Shown: positions 22,371 to 31,388 of the stretch, one piece after another | How positions within the stretch are numbered: the first letter of the stretch is position 1 | Layout: each line of letters begins with the position of its first letter | From: Microcaldota archaeon | GTDB taxonomy: Archaea; Micrarchaeota; Micrarchaeia; Micrarchaeales; Micrarchaeaceae | Reading direction: 5' to 3' | Length of the DNA: 64,000 nt | Assembly (NCBI GenBank): GCA_021810105.1 | Contig: JAJZJM010000004.1 | Location: 1 to 64,000 of the forward strand | Program-made: the position numbers and the translations under genes | Notes under the pieces: model-generated | The model's database searches: none | Told to the model about the DNA's origin: nothing | What the model saw: the letters and a program-made list of their open reading frames with translations, nothing else

Positions 22371-25300
22371 ATGATTAATCTAAACGAGCGCGAAGAAAAA
22401 ATATTGGACTACTGGAAAACCAATAGCGTAGATGAATCTGTTCGTTTAAAGAACAGAAACTGCAAGAAGTTCTATTTCCTTGATGGTCCACCATATGTGA
22501 CCGGAAATATAGCAAGTCATCACATCTGGGTGGTTACTATAAAGGACATAGTTTTGCGTTATAAGAGATATAACCACTACAACGTTCATGATAGGCCTGG
22601 TTTTGATGTCCATGGGCTACCCATAGAGAATAAGGTTGAAAGGAAACTAGGCATAAAGTCAAAGAATGACATAGAGAGCAAAATTGGTGTAGAAGAATTT
22701 ATTCGTCAATGCAAGAACTTTGCAGAAGAGCAGATGAAAGAAGCTACAAAAATGTATATAAGATACGGCTACTCTGCCAATTTCAATGAGACATATATTC
22801 CCCTAAAAAATGCATACATGAGCAAGGGATGGATGATACTCAAGAAATTGCATAAAAAGAATCTAATCTACTCTGATATGCAAGCTCTCGCTTTTTGTCC
22901 GCAGTGCGGCACTGTATTATCATCCCAGGGGCCGGAAATAGAATATTCGGATGAGACTGACGCCTCGATATTTGTCAAGTTTCCTGTGTTAAGATCCGCA
23001 AAGCTCCAACTGGGCAAAAATGCGTTCCTGGTAGTCTGGACAACGACTCCGTGGACATTGCCTGCAAACATGGCCATCGCAGCCAATCCAAAAGCACGAT
23101 ACGTTGTAGTCGAGTCTAATGGCGAAAACTATGTAATTGCAAAAGAAAGGCTTGATGCTTTTGTGGAAGCAACGAATTTGAATGTTATAATAAAAAACGA
23201 ATTTTATGGGTCTGAATTAGGAGGGCTTCAGTATTCCAATCCATTGGAAAACAAGATACCCATGCAAAATAAATTTTCAAAGTATCACAAAGTCCTTTTG
23301 GATGAAAATTTAGTATCAATCTCAGAAGGTACCGGGCTGCTTCATGTGGCTCCTGGCCACGGGCCGGAGGATTATAAGCTAGGAAAGGAAAATAAGATAC
23401 CTATTTTTTCTCCTGTGGACGAGCATGCACATTATACGGAAGAAGCTGGTGCCTATAAAGGGCTAAGCATTCCATCCGAGGCAAACATTGTAATTCTCCG
23501 AGATCTCAAAGATACTGGAAACCTCTTATTCCAAGGTGAGGTAAAGCACACGTATCCGCACTGCTGGAGATGCGGCAGCAAACTGATATTTAGGGCGACA
23601 AAGCAGTGGTTTGTTAATGTAAAAAAATTAAAGAAAAAAATGCTTATAGAAAATAAAAAAATAAAATGGCACCCGGATGTTGCGCAGAAATGGCAGGAGG
23701 ATGCCATAGAAAGTTCTCCCGATTGGTGCATTTCAAGGCAAAGGTATTGGGGCACGCCTATACCGATATGGGTGTGCGGCGGGTGCAACTCTTTCGACGT
23801 AATAGGATCTATCGAGGAGTTGGTAGCCAGGGCAGGACTTGCTGCCGCACCTGAAGACATCCATAAGCCCCATGTGGACAAGATCAGGATTAAATGCGAC
23901 AGCTGCGGAGAAACAATGCAAAGAATACCCGATGTCTTTGACGTATGGTACGATTCTGGAGTATCACACACAGCAAGCCTGACTGATGAGGAGTTCAATG
24001 AGCTCTTTCCAGCAGACTGGATAACAGAAAGCAGGGATCAGATAAGAGGGTGGTTCAGCATGCTGCTAAGAACAAGCGTAGGCGCATACGGTAGGCGCAG
24101 CTTCAATGAAGTTAATATAGGAGGCATGATACTGGACGAGATAGGAAGGGAGATGCACAGGCATCTGGGCAACTCAACAAATGCGTCTGACCTCCTTAAT
24201 ATAGCATCTGCAGATGGCTACAGGCTATGGAATTCCAGGCACCCCCGGTGGCAAGAACTAAGGCTGAAGAAAAAGGAGTTGGAGGAATCGGATGGTGACA
24301 TACTCACTCTATATAATATCGCTGAGTTGGTAAAGGAGTTTGCTAGCCTGTCCAGCTACGATTTGAAGAACGTTAAGAGACCTAACATTAACAGGGCTCA
24401 AGTTGAAGACAGGTTCATATTGTCAAAACTCAATTCTCTTATTAGCAGAGTAAATGAAAGCATGCGCGTCTACAGCATAGACGAGGCAATAAATGAGATA
24501 AGGCACTTTTTTGTAGAGGATTTCAGCAGGTTTTATCTCAGATATGCAAAGCAGAATATTTCATACGGAACTAAAAGCGAGCTGAAAAAGACCACAGGAG
24601 TGGCTGCATATGTTCTTCGGAATGTTCTGATACTCATATCAATTGTAACTCCATTCTCAGCAGAATACATCTTCCAAAATTTATTTTCAAACAACGAAAA
24701 GTCCATATTCCTGCAGGAATGGCCAAAATCAAATAAAAGATTTATCGACGATGAACTGGAAAAAAGGATAGAGATTGCAAGAGGGGCGATCTCTGCAATT
24801 TTAAGCAGCAGGGAAAAAGCAGGCGTAACTCTGAGGTGGCCTATTGCCAAGGCAACTATAGAAGTTACCGATGACCAAATATATACCGAAATTCAGGAGA
24901 TGTCGCAGCTCATCGAAGGATATACTAACGCCAAGAAGCTAGAGATTATAAAAGTGTCGGGAGTAAAAAAGGAGATAAAACCCCTTTACGCAAAACTAGG
25001 CCCAGTATTTAAGAGCATGGCTGGAACTGTAGCAGATGCTCTTAAATCCGCAAACCCGGAAGATCTCGAAAAAGGAGTTGCAGAATCCGGAGAGTACCTG
25101 CTTAGGACGCAGAGTGGTAATTTTACCATAAAGCCAGAACACTTCACCATAATAGAGAAAGCAGAGGAGGGAGAAAGGGCCTCTTTTAATCACGGAATTG
25201 CATATATAGACAAGAAGCTTGACAGAGGTCTGATGAATGAGGCGCTAGTAAGGGAGTTAACAAGGCATGTACAGCTTATGAGGAAAGAGGCGGGCCTCTC

Positions 25301-25493
25301 TAGACTAGATAAAATAGACTTAGGCATAACAGCCCCCCAGGAAATAATGAATGCCTTAAACTCTGATCTGAAATCTGTAAAGAGGATCATAATGGCTAGA
25401 AGGATAAACGAGGGGCAAATAGCAGAGAGCATAAGCAAGAAGGTAGACATTGCGGGTATGGAAGCCACACTGTACCTAAAAAAGGATAGCTAA
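22371..25493 (+). CDS. ileS: Isoleucyl-tRNA synthetase
   Basis: Class Ia synthetase of 1040 residues. The HIGH equivalent is GPPYVTGNIASHHIW (about 36-50), with GFDVHGLPIE after it. The editing domain has TTPWTLPANMA and GLLHVAPGHGPEDY; a Zn site CWRCG precedes SRQRYWGTPIPIW. The place of the KMSKS loop reads DEIGREMHRHLGNS (about 588-601): archaeal relatives often have MHKS there, so both usual Lys and Ser are replaced by Arg and His. The anticodon-binding helices and C-terminal domain are present. The strong promoter region and isolated position suggest single-gene expression. Confidence 0.96.
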   Translation: MINLNEREEKILDYWKTNSVDESVRLKNRNCKKFYFLDGPPYVTGNIASHHIWVVTIKDIVLRYKRYNHYNVHDRPGFDVHGLPIENKVERKLGIKSKNDIESKIGVEEFIRQCKNFAEEQMKEATKMYIRYGYSANFNETYIPLKNAYMSKGWMILKKLHKKNLIYSDMQALAFCPQCGTVLSSQGPEIEYSDETDASIFVKFPVLRSAKLQLGKNAFLVVWTTTPWTLPANMAIAANPKARYVVVESNGENYVIAKERLDAFVEATNLNVIIKNEFYGSELGGLQYSNPLENKIPMQNKFSKYHKVLLDENLVSISEGTGLLHVAPGHGPEDYKLGKENKIPIFSPVDEHAHYTEEAGAYKGLSIPSEANIVILRDLKDTGNLLFQGEVKHTYPHCWRCGSKLIFRATKQWFVNVKKLKKKMLIENKKIKWHPDVAQKWQEDAIESSPDWCISRQRYWGTPIPIWVCGGCNSFDVIGSIEELVARAGLAAAPEDIHKPHVDKIRIKCDSCGETMQRIPDVFDVWYDSGVSHTASLTDEEFNELFPADWITESRDQIRGWFSMLLRTSVGAYGRRSFNEVNIGGMILDEIGREMHRHLGNSTNASDLLNIASADGYRLWNSRHPRWQELRLKKKELEESDGDILTLYNIAELVKEFASLSSYDLKNVKRPNINRAQVEDRFILSKLNSLISRVNESMRVYSIDEAINEIRHFFVEDFSRFYLRYAKQNISYGTKSELKKTTGVAAYVLRNVLILISIVTPFSAEYIFQNLFSNNEKSIFLQEWPKSNKRFIDDELEKRIEIARGAISAILSSREKAGVTLRWPIAKATIEVTDDQIYTEIQEMSQLIEGYTNAKKLEIIKVSGVKKEIKPLYAKLGPVFKSMAGTVADALKSANPEDLEKGVAESGEYLLRTQSGNFTIKPEHFTIIEKAEEGERASFNHGIAYIDKKLDRGLMNEALVRELTRHVQLMRKEAGLSRLDKIDLGITAPQEIMNALNSDLKSVKRIIMARRINEGQIAESISKKVDIAGMEATLYLKKDS

Positions 25494-25513
25494 AAAGCGC
25501 AATAAATTTGCGA

Positions 25514-25729
25514 TCATTCGCTTATTTCCTTTACGGCAGAGTCCTTCAAAGTCTTGAAAGCGTGTCTTCTATTGAGATTGCTCCAGCAGTCCTTGCATAT
25601 GACAAGCCTTCTTGTTTTAGGGCTTCTCGCGCTGCTTTTTGTACAACTATTGCATATCTTTCTTCCGCAATAATTGCAAGCCTCATACCTGTATACTTCC
25701 TTTTTGCATCTTTCGCATATGAATAACAT
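25514..25729 (-). CDS. Small four-CxxC zinc-finger protein
   Basis: 71 residues with CERC, CNYC, CNSC and CKDC pairs at about 5, 18, 26 and 46, a spacing that fits two cross-braced zinc sites (treble-clef or FYVE/RING-like). The rest is basic (KSSARSPKTRRLVICK) and ends in a helix. The frame starting at 25749 in another phase lacks this pattern and is a shadow. The role is unknown; nucleic acid or protein binding is likely from fold class. It is convergent with ileS, 20 nt apart. Confidence 0.8.
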   Translation of the reverse strand: MLFICERCKKEVYRYEACNYCGRKICNSCTKSSARSPKTRRLVICKDCWSNLNRRHAFKTLKDSAVKEISE

Positions 25730-25792
25730 GCACGTACCTCAGTAACCAATAAAAATTTACTTAGCGTTAGTTAAAGATTACAAGGAATATTC

Positions 25793-27064
25793 ATGAGAGC
25801 GTATATAAAAACCTATGGGTGCACTCTAAACCAGGCAGATACAGCGATAATGGAAGGGCTGCTTTCCAAATCAGAGATAGACGTGACTCAGGAGGGCGAT
25901 AAAGCCGATGTTGTGCTATTCAACACCTGCATAGTCAAAAAACCAACAGAGCAGAAGATATTTTATTCAATAAAGCAGGCGGCATTGCAGGGAAGGCGCA
26001 TAGTTGTGGCGGGCTGTATGTCTGCAACAAGGAAGCAGCAGATACTATCGATAGCACCGAACGCCACAATAATGACACCCAACAATGTGCATATGGTCGT
26101 CGAGGCTGTAAAATCCGCAGCAGCAGGCGTACAGGGCAACTTCGATTCCAAGGCAAAAGTGGACAAGTCTCTTTTCCTAAATCCCAAGGAAGGAACTATA
26201 GCGAAAATTGCAGTAAATGATGGCTGCCTGAGCTCCTGCTCATTCTGCGAGACAAAGCTTGCGAGGGGCCCGCTAAAAAGCTTTTCAGAGGAGCTTATAA
26301 TTGGTGCAATAAAGAAAAGTGTATCAATGGGTGCAAAGGAGATACAGCTAACTTCCCAAGACATGGGGGCGTATGGCAGAGACAAGGGCACCGGAATTGT
26401 GCAATTGATGGAAAAGATAGCAAGGCTGGACGGGAATTTCAAGGTAAGGATTGGGATGCTGAATCCGGAACACATGGCATATCTGGGAGAAGGTTTCATT
26501 GAGCTTATGAAAGACGATAAGTTCTACAAATTCGTCCATATACCCGTCCAATCCGGAAGCGACAGAGTGCTATCTCACATGAAGAGGGATTACACAATAG
26601 AGGAGTTTAAGTTGTGCGTGGATATGGTCAGAAAGAGGATGCCAGAAGCGACTATAGAAACCGACATAATAGTAGGATATCCTCTTGAGTCTGTAGAGGA
26701 TTTTAATGCAACAATGAAAGCGATAAGTGAAATAAAGCCGAATGTCACAAACATTTCAAAGTTCTCTCCAAGGCCTGGTACTCCGGCAGGAAGGATGAAG
26801 CAGCTGAGCAACATTGAGGTCTCCAGGAGGTGCAAAGAGCTTTCGAGGAAGGTTAGGGCGCTGCAGCATGAATTAAATGAAACAATGATAGGAAAAAGGT
26901 TCAATGTGGTGATAACGGAAAAAACCGAGGTTTCATCAAACGGAAGGACGCCTTCCTACAAGCAGGTAGTAATTCCCGGAGAAGAGAGAGGCATTGGAAG
27001 CACGATTGATACATATATATATGCAGCATCGGCAAATGTATTGTACGGGAGGGAAGCGCAGTAA
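25793..27064 (+). CDS. MiaB-like tRNA methylthiotransferase (MtaB/CDKAL1 group)
   Basis: Radical SAM enzyme that adds a methylthio group to t6A37 in tRNAs. Order: MTTase N-terminal domain with IKTYGCTLN and VLFNTCIVKKPTEQ (Cys ligands) and VVAGCM; radical SAM motif NDGCLSSCSFCETKLARG; QLTSQDMGAYG; C-terminal TRAM-like part. At 423 residues it has the archaeal length. ATG 25793 follows GGAATATTC. It is followed by gatDE 12 nt on, a run of tRNA-related genes. Confidence 0.92.
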   Translation: MRAYIKTYGCTLNQADTAIMEGLLSKSEIDVTQEGDKADVVLFNTCIVKKPTEQKIFYSIKQAALQGRRIVVAGCMSATRKQQILSIAPNATIMTPNNVHMVVEAVKSAAAGVQGNFDSKAKVDKSLFLNPKEGTIAKIAVNDGCLSSCSFCETKLARGPLKSFSEELIIGAIKKSVSMGAKEIQLTSQDMGAYGRDKGTGIVQLMEKIARLDGNFKVRIGMLNPEHMAYLGEGFIELMKDDKFYKFVHIPVQSGSDRVLSHMKRDYTIEEFKLCVDMVRKRMPEATIETDIIVGYPLESVEDFNATMKAISEIKPNVTNISKFSPRPGTPAGRMKQLSNIEVSRRCKELSRKVRALQHELNETMIGKRFNVVITEKTEVSSNGRTPSYKQVVIPGEERGIGSTIDTYIYAASANVLYGREAQ

Positions 27065-27076
27065 TATGGTGCGGAT

Positions 27077-28402
27077 ATGTACTCGAAAGAGATAACCAAA
27101 TCATTGAAAGAGAAGGGCATAAGCATAGGCGACTTGGTAAAAATCGAATATGATAATGTTTCAATGGAGGGCGAACTTATGCCAAAGACCGAGACTGGAA
27201 GCCCAGAAACTGTAATAATAAAGCTAAAGAGCGGATATAACATCGGGATTTCGTTTGATAAGGTGCGCTTAACAAAAATTGCAGATTCACACGGACCTGT
27301 AAAATTTCCATCAGCAAAATTGGCGCAGGATAAGGAGCTGCCAAAAATAACCCTGCTTTTCACAGGAGGCACAATAGGCAGCAAAGTGGACTACAAAACC
27401 GGCGGAGTACACCCACTGATAAAGCCAGAGGAACTTTTCTATGATGTTCCAGAATTGTCCAAAATAGCAAGAGTTGATGTCAAGAACCCATTCAGTATAT
27501 TTAGCGAGGACATGTCGCATAAAGAGTGGGCAAGGATCGCAGAAGAAGTTGCCAAAGAGCTGGATAACGGCGCGCGAGGAGTGGTTGTGGCCATGGGAAC
27601 CGACACAATGCACTATGCAGCCGCGGCACTCAGCTTCATGCTGGAAAACCTGAATGCCCCTGTAGTTATAACAGGAGCGCAAAGAAGCAGTGACAGGGGA
27701 TCTAGCGATGCATTCATGAATCTAATCTGCGCAGTCCAGATAGCTGCAAAATCCGACATAGCAGAAGTCGGAATCTGCATGCACAGTTCAAGCTCTGATG
27801 ACAGCTGCCACTTCCTTAGGGGAACGAAAGCGAGGAAAATGCATTCTACAAGGAGGGATGCGTTTAGGCCTATAAATTCAATCCCTATAGCAAAAATAAC
27901 CCACGATGGAAAGCTAGATTATATCGGCCAGTATAAAAAGATAGGAAATGGCAAAGTTAAAACAAAGAACGGGTATGACAGCAGTGTAGCCCTGATAAAA
28001 GCATATCCAGGGTCAGACCCCGGATTAATTGATTTTCATGTAAGTGCAGGATGCAAAGGAATAATTATAGAAGGCACAGGGCTTGGGCATGCGCCCATCT
28101 CTCCCTCAGATGAGAATAAGTCATGGGCGGGCCATATTGAGAAAGCAGTGAAAAAGGGAGTTGTTGTAGGAATGACATCCCAGACTCTTTACGGAAGGGT
28201 AAATCCAAATGTATACAGCACAGCAAGAAAGATAGCATCTCTAGGAGTTGTTTACTGCGAAGACATGACTCCCGAGACTGCGCTAGTAAAGCTTGGGTGG
28301 CTGCTTGGCAATTACGACAAGAAAACCGCAGAAGAGCTGCTTGGTAAGAATATTGCAGGAGAGATAAGCCAGAGAAACGAGCTGAACGAATTCCTAGTGT
28401 GA
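27077..28402 (+). CDS. gatD: Glu-tRNA(Gln) amidotransferase subunit D
   Basis: Archaea-specific amidotransferase that makes Gln-tRNA from Glu-tRNA. GatD releases ammonia from Asn/Gln by its asparaginase domain. Seen: a 90-residue N-terminal SH3-like domain (GDLVKIEYDNVSMEGELMPK), then LLFTGGTIGSKVD with the first catalytic Thr (about 94), MGTDTMHYAAAALSF with the second Thr-Asp pair, and TGAQRSSDRGSSDAF. 441 residues, normal length. It lies 12 nt after the MiaB-like gene and its stop overlaps the GTG just before the gatE ATG. Confidence 0.96.
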   Translation: MYSKEITKSLKEKGISIGDLVKIEYDNVSMEGELMPKTETGSPETVIIKLKSGYNIGISFDKVRLTKIADSHGPVKFPSAKLAQDKELPKITLLFTGGTIGSKVDYKTGGVHPLIKPEELFYDVPELSKIARVDVKNPFSIFSEDMSHKEWARIAEEVAKELDNGARGVVVAMGTDTMHYAAAALSFMLENLNAPVVITGAQRSSDRGSSDAFMNLICAVQIAAKSDIAEVGICMHSSSSDDSCHFLRGTKARKMHSTRRDAFRPINSIPIAKITHDGKLDYIGQYKKIGNGKVKTKNGYDSSVALIKAYPGSDPGLIDFHVSAGCKGIIIEGTGLGHAPISPSDENKSWAGHIEKAVKKGVVVGMTSQTLYGRVNPNVYSTARKIASLGVVYCEDMTPETALVKLGWLLGNYDKKTAEELLGKNIAGEISQRNELNEFLV

Positions 28403-28404
28403 GC

Positions 28405-30249
28405 ATGCGCGACGAAGACTACTACAAAAGCATAGGCTTTATGTGCGGACTTGAGCTGCATCAAAGGCTTGCCGTTGCGAAGAAGCTTTTTTGCGACTGC
28501 CCCACCAACATAATACCAGCAATAAAAGAAAACGAATGGAGTATAGAGAGGCAGCAAAGGGCGATTGCCGGAGAGCTCGGCACAATAGACATGTCTTCTG
28601 GCTTCGAGGCACAAAAAGGGCGAAGTTTTGTCTATAAAGTGGCAGAGGGCAGATCCTGTCTTGTTGAAATAGACGAAGAGCCTCCTCACAGCATAAACGA
28701 GGAGGCGTTGCACATATCTCTATCATTTGCAAAAGCGCTTAATATGAAGATAGTGGACGAAATACAACCAATGAGAAAGGGGGTTGTTGATGGGAGTGAT
28801 CCAAGCGCATTTCAAAGGACTTTCATGATCGCTTTTGACGGTTATACAGAAATCAATGGCAAAAGGGTAGAGATTCCCTCTATATTCCTAGAAGAGGAGT
28901 CATGCAGGTCAGATTCCGCTTCCGGAAGGAAGGTCATATACAGCGTAGATATGCTCGGAGTCCCGCTTGTTGAGATAGATACATGGCCTTACTTGAGGTC
29001 GCCGAAAGAGGCCAAGGAGGTTGCAATGCAGATCGGCACTATGATGAGGATATCCGGCAAAGTCCAAAGGGGAATAGGCTCGATAAGGCAAGACGTGAAT
29101 GTATCTATAAAAGGGGGTTCGCGGGTAGAGATCAAGGGGATGCAGGAACTGGAGAGCATGGACCTGCTCATAGATAATGAGATAATAAGACAGCAGGAAT
29201 TATTGAAAATAAGGGATGAGCTTGTAAAGAGGAAAGCTGCGGTAGGAGAGAAAGCAAAGCTTACTCAGATATTCAATGGCACAAAAGCCAAGCTAGTTTC
29301 GAACAGCATAAGCAAAGGCGGCGAAGTATACGGGTTCAAGCTTTCTGGCTTCAATGGCCTTCTCGGCAGGGAGATACTGCCAAACAGGAGGCTCGGCACA
29401 GAGATAAGCGAATATGCAAAATCTGCAGGAGTTGGCGGGATAATCCATAGTGATGAGAGCCTTGCAGGATATGGCTTTTCGCAGAGCGAGATTGATAAAG
29501 TCAAGAAGGGATTGGGCGTAGATGATGGGGATTCCTTCATTATTATAGTGGGAGAAAAAGAGGTGATAGGCACGGCAATAGAGTTTGCAATCCTTCGTGC
29601 CAAATATGCGATATCAGGAGTCCCGCCAGAAACAAGGGGTGCTATAAACGACGGAACATGTTCGACGCGTTTCCTCAGGCCCCTTCCGGGAGGGTCAAGG
29701 ATGTATCCGGAAACAGATGTCAAGCCCATACAAATAACCGAAAAGATGCTTGCATATGCATCTAACTCTGCGCCGAATCTGGCAAATGAGGAAAAGTCGC
29801 TTATGCTTATGCTTAAGGACAAGGTTTTGGCGAAAAGAATGCTGCTCTCCCAAAAGCTTGGCGTCTTCAAAGAGCTCTCAGAAAGGTCTCAAGATCCTGA
29901 ATTCATAGCAAATATACTTCTTCAGAAATTTACAGAGCTCAGGAGAGCTGGATTCGAAGTAGAGTTGATAAGCACGCAGAGGCTGTCTGAGCTTTTCAGC
30001 GCGTACGATAAAGGAGAGCTCACAAAGCAGGCGGTGGAAGAGGTCCTTAAGAAGCTGTCAGAGAAGGACCAAAGCGTCGGCAGCATAATAACAAAGGAAG
30101 GGCTAAGCAGGATAAAAGGCACGGAGCTGAAGAGGCTTGTTGAGAAGCATGTGTCTGAAGGCAAAAGCAAAGCAGAGCTTATCAAGGAGATAATGTCGAA
30201 GCACAGGCTAAAAATAGACGGTGCAGAGCTGAATAATATTCTGAAATAA
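28405..30249 (+). CDS. gatE: Glu-tRNA(Gln) amidotransferase subunit E
   Basis: Kinase/transamidase subunit that phosphorylates Glu on tRNA-Gln and receives ammonia from GatD. Hallmarks are GFMCGLELHQRL, the C.CP zinc-like CDCP, RPLPGGSRMYPETD, and a GAD/AspRS-like insertion domain (about 270-390) followed by the helical YqeY-like tail. ATG 28405 is preferred over the GTG at 28399. 615 residues, normal length. It shows that Gln-tRNA is made indirectly in this organism. Confidence 0.96.
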   Translation: MRDEDYYKSIGFMCGLELHQRLAVAKKLFCDCPTNIIPAIKENEWSIERQQRAIAGELGTIDMSSGFEAQKGRSFVYKVAEGRSCLVEIDEEPPHSINEEALHISLSFAKALNMKIVDEIQPMRKGVVDGSDPSAFQRTFMIAFDGYTEINGKRVEIPSIFLEEESCRSDSASGRKVIYSVDMLGVPLVEIDTWPYLRSPKEAKEVAMQIGTMMRISGKVQRGIGSIRQDVNVSIKGGSRVEIKGMQELESMDLLIDNEIIRQQELLKIRDELVKRKAAVGEKAKLTQIFNGTKAKLVSNSISKGGEVYGFKLSGFNGLLGREILPNRRLGTEISEYAKSAGVGGIIHSDESLAGYGFSQSEIDKVKKGLGVDDGDSFIIIVGEKEVIGTAIEFAILRAKYAISGVPPETRGAINDGTCSTRFLRPLPGGSRMYPETDVKPIQITEKMLAYASNSAPNLANEEKSLMLMLKDKVLAKRMLLSQKLGVFKELSERSQDPEFIANILLQKFTELRRAGFEVELISTQRLSELFSAYDKGELTKQAVEEVLKKLSEKDQSVGSIITKEGLSRIKGTELKRLVEKHVSEGKSKAELIKEIMSKHRLKIDGAELNNILK

Positions 30250-30251
30250 GG

Positions 30252-31331
30252 CTATAGGTACTTTGAACCTTTTTTGAGTATCAATAAATCATCCTCTATC
30301 CTTACCCCGCCAAAACCATCTATATATATGCCTGGTTCGTTGCTTATCACCATCCTCTCCTTCAGCTTGTAATGGGATAGTGGCGAGAATCCAGGGCCAT
30401 CATGGACGTCTATTCCTACAGAGTGCCCTAATGCATGCGTGAACTTTCCAGCGTACATTCCTCCTTTTGCTTTGTTTATATAGTCGCTCGCTGCTATGTG
30501 CACAGTGTCTGCATACGCATCTGGCACAGCTCGCTCAAGAGCAGCTTTTTGCGCAGCATCAACTGTGTTGTATATATCTAGCATCTTCCTGTATTTGCTC
30601 CCCTTCTTCTCCGGCTTGAATATGAATGTACGGGTGACGTCTGAGCAATATCCCCTATACCTTGCTCCTGCGTCTATCAGCACAAAACTATTATTCGAAA
30701 GTTTTGTATTGTCCGGGACATGATGCGGCACTGCCGAATTAGCCCCAAAGCACACTATCGTTTCAAATGAGGGCGAGCTTGCACCATAGTCCAGCATCAT
30801 CGAGTCAAAAGTCTTAGCAAGCTCCTTTTCAGTCATTCCGCTAAAAAATTCCCCCTCTATCTGAGATAGGGCTTTTTTTACTATGTTATTTGCTATCCCT
30901 ATAAGCTCTATTTCATCCCATTCCTTTACCTGCCTTGCAGATATAAACCTTCCACTTATGTCGATTATTTTTTTCGGTAAGATGTCTTTTTTAAGCCGAT
31001 TGTAGGCACCATAAGGAAGGAAATTGCCATTTATCCCGACAATTTTCCCTTTCAGTTCCTTTAGGTTTTTAAGCATCTCATCCCTGCTGTTTACACATAC
31101 TACCTCTAGGCCTTTTGCTGGATTGTCTTTTGCAACTCCATAATCTAGCTGCGTAGTGATCAGCTTTGCGGATTCACCCTCCGCAATAACAACAGAACCT
31201 TCAAACGACCCAGAATATATGCCTGTAAGGTATGTGAAGTTGCTGTCGTGATAAGATGTATTCATAATTAAAGCAAAATCGGCATCTGAACCTTGCAGCA
31301 CTCTTCTGATGCGCGGCCTTATGTCCTTCAT
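30252..31331 (-). CDS. M24 metallopeptidase (Xaa-Pro dipeptidase-like)
   Basis: 359 residues in two domains: an N-terminal creatinase-like domain (about 1-125) and the pita-bread M24 domain. Metal ligands are in VLIDAGARYRGYCSDVTRTF (two Asp), HALGHSVGIDVHDGP (His), NEPGIYIDG (Glu) and GGVRIEDDLLI (Glu). The catalytic His is in VPHHVPD. The motifs fit Xaa-Pro aminopeptidase/PepQ proteins that finish peptide breakdown. It is divergent from the NreA-family gene across 57 nt and convergent with gatE. Confidence 0.92.
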   Translation of the reverse strand: MKDIRPRIRRVLQGSDADFALIMNTSYHDSNFTYLTGIYSGSFEGSVVIAEGESAKLITTQLDYGVAKDNPAKGLEVVCVNSRDEMLKNLKELKGKIVGINGNFLPYGAYNRLKKDILPKKIIDISGRFISARQVKEWDEIELIGIANNIVKKALSQIEGEFFSGMTEKELAKTFDSMMLDYGASSPSFETIVCFGANSAVPHHVPDNTKLSNNSFVLIDAGARYRGYCSDVTRTFIFKPEKKGSKYRKMLDIYNTVDAAQKAALERAVPDAYADTVHIAASDYINKAKGGMYAGKFTHALGHSVGIDVHDGPGFSPLSHYKLKERMVISNEPGIYIDGFGGVRIEDDLLILKKGSKYL

Positions 31332-31388
31332 GGAATAATATCTATTGAAAAGGATATAAACTTACGCAAACAATATCAAATTGAGAGC

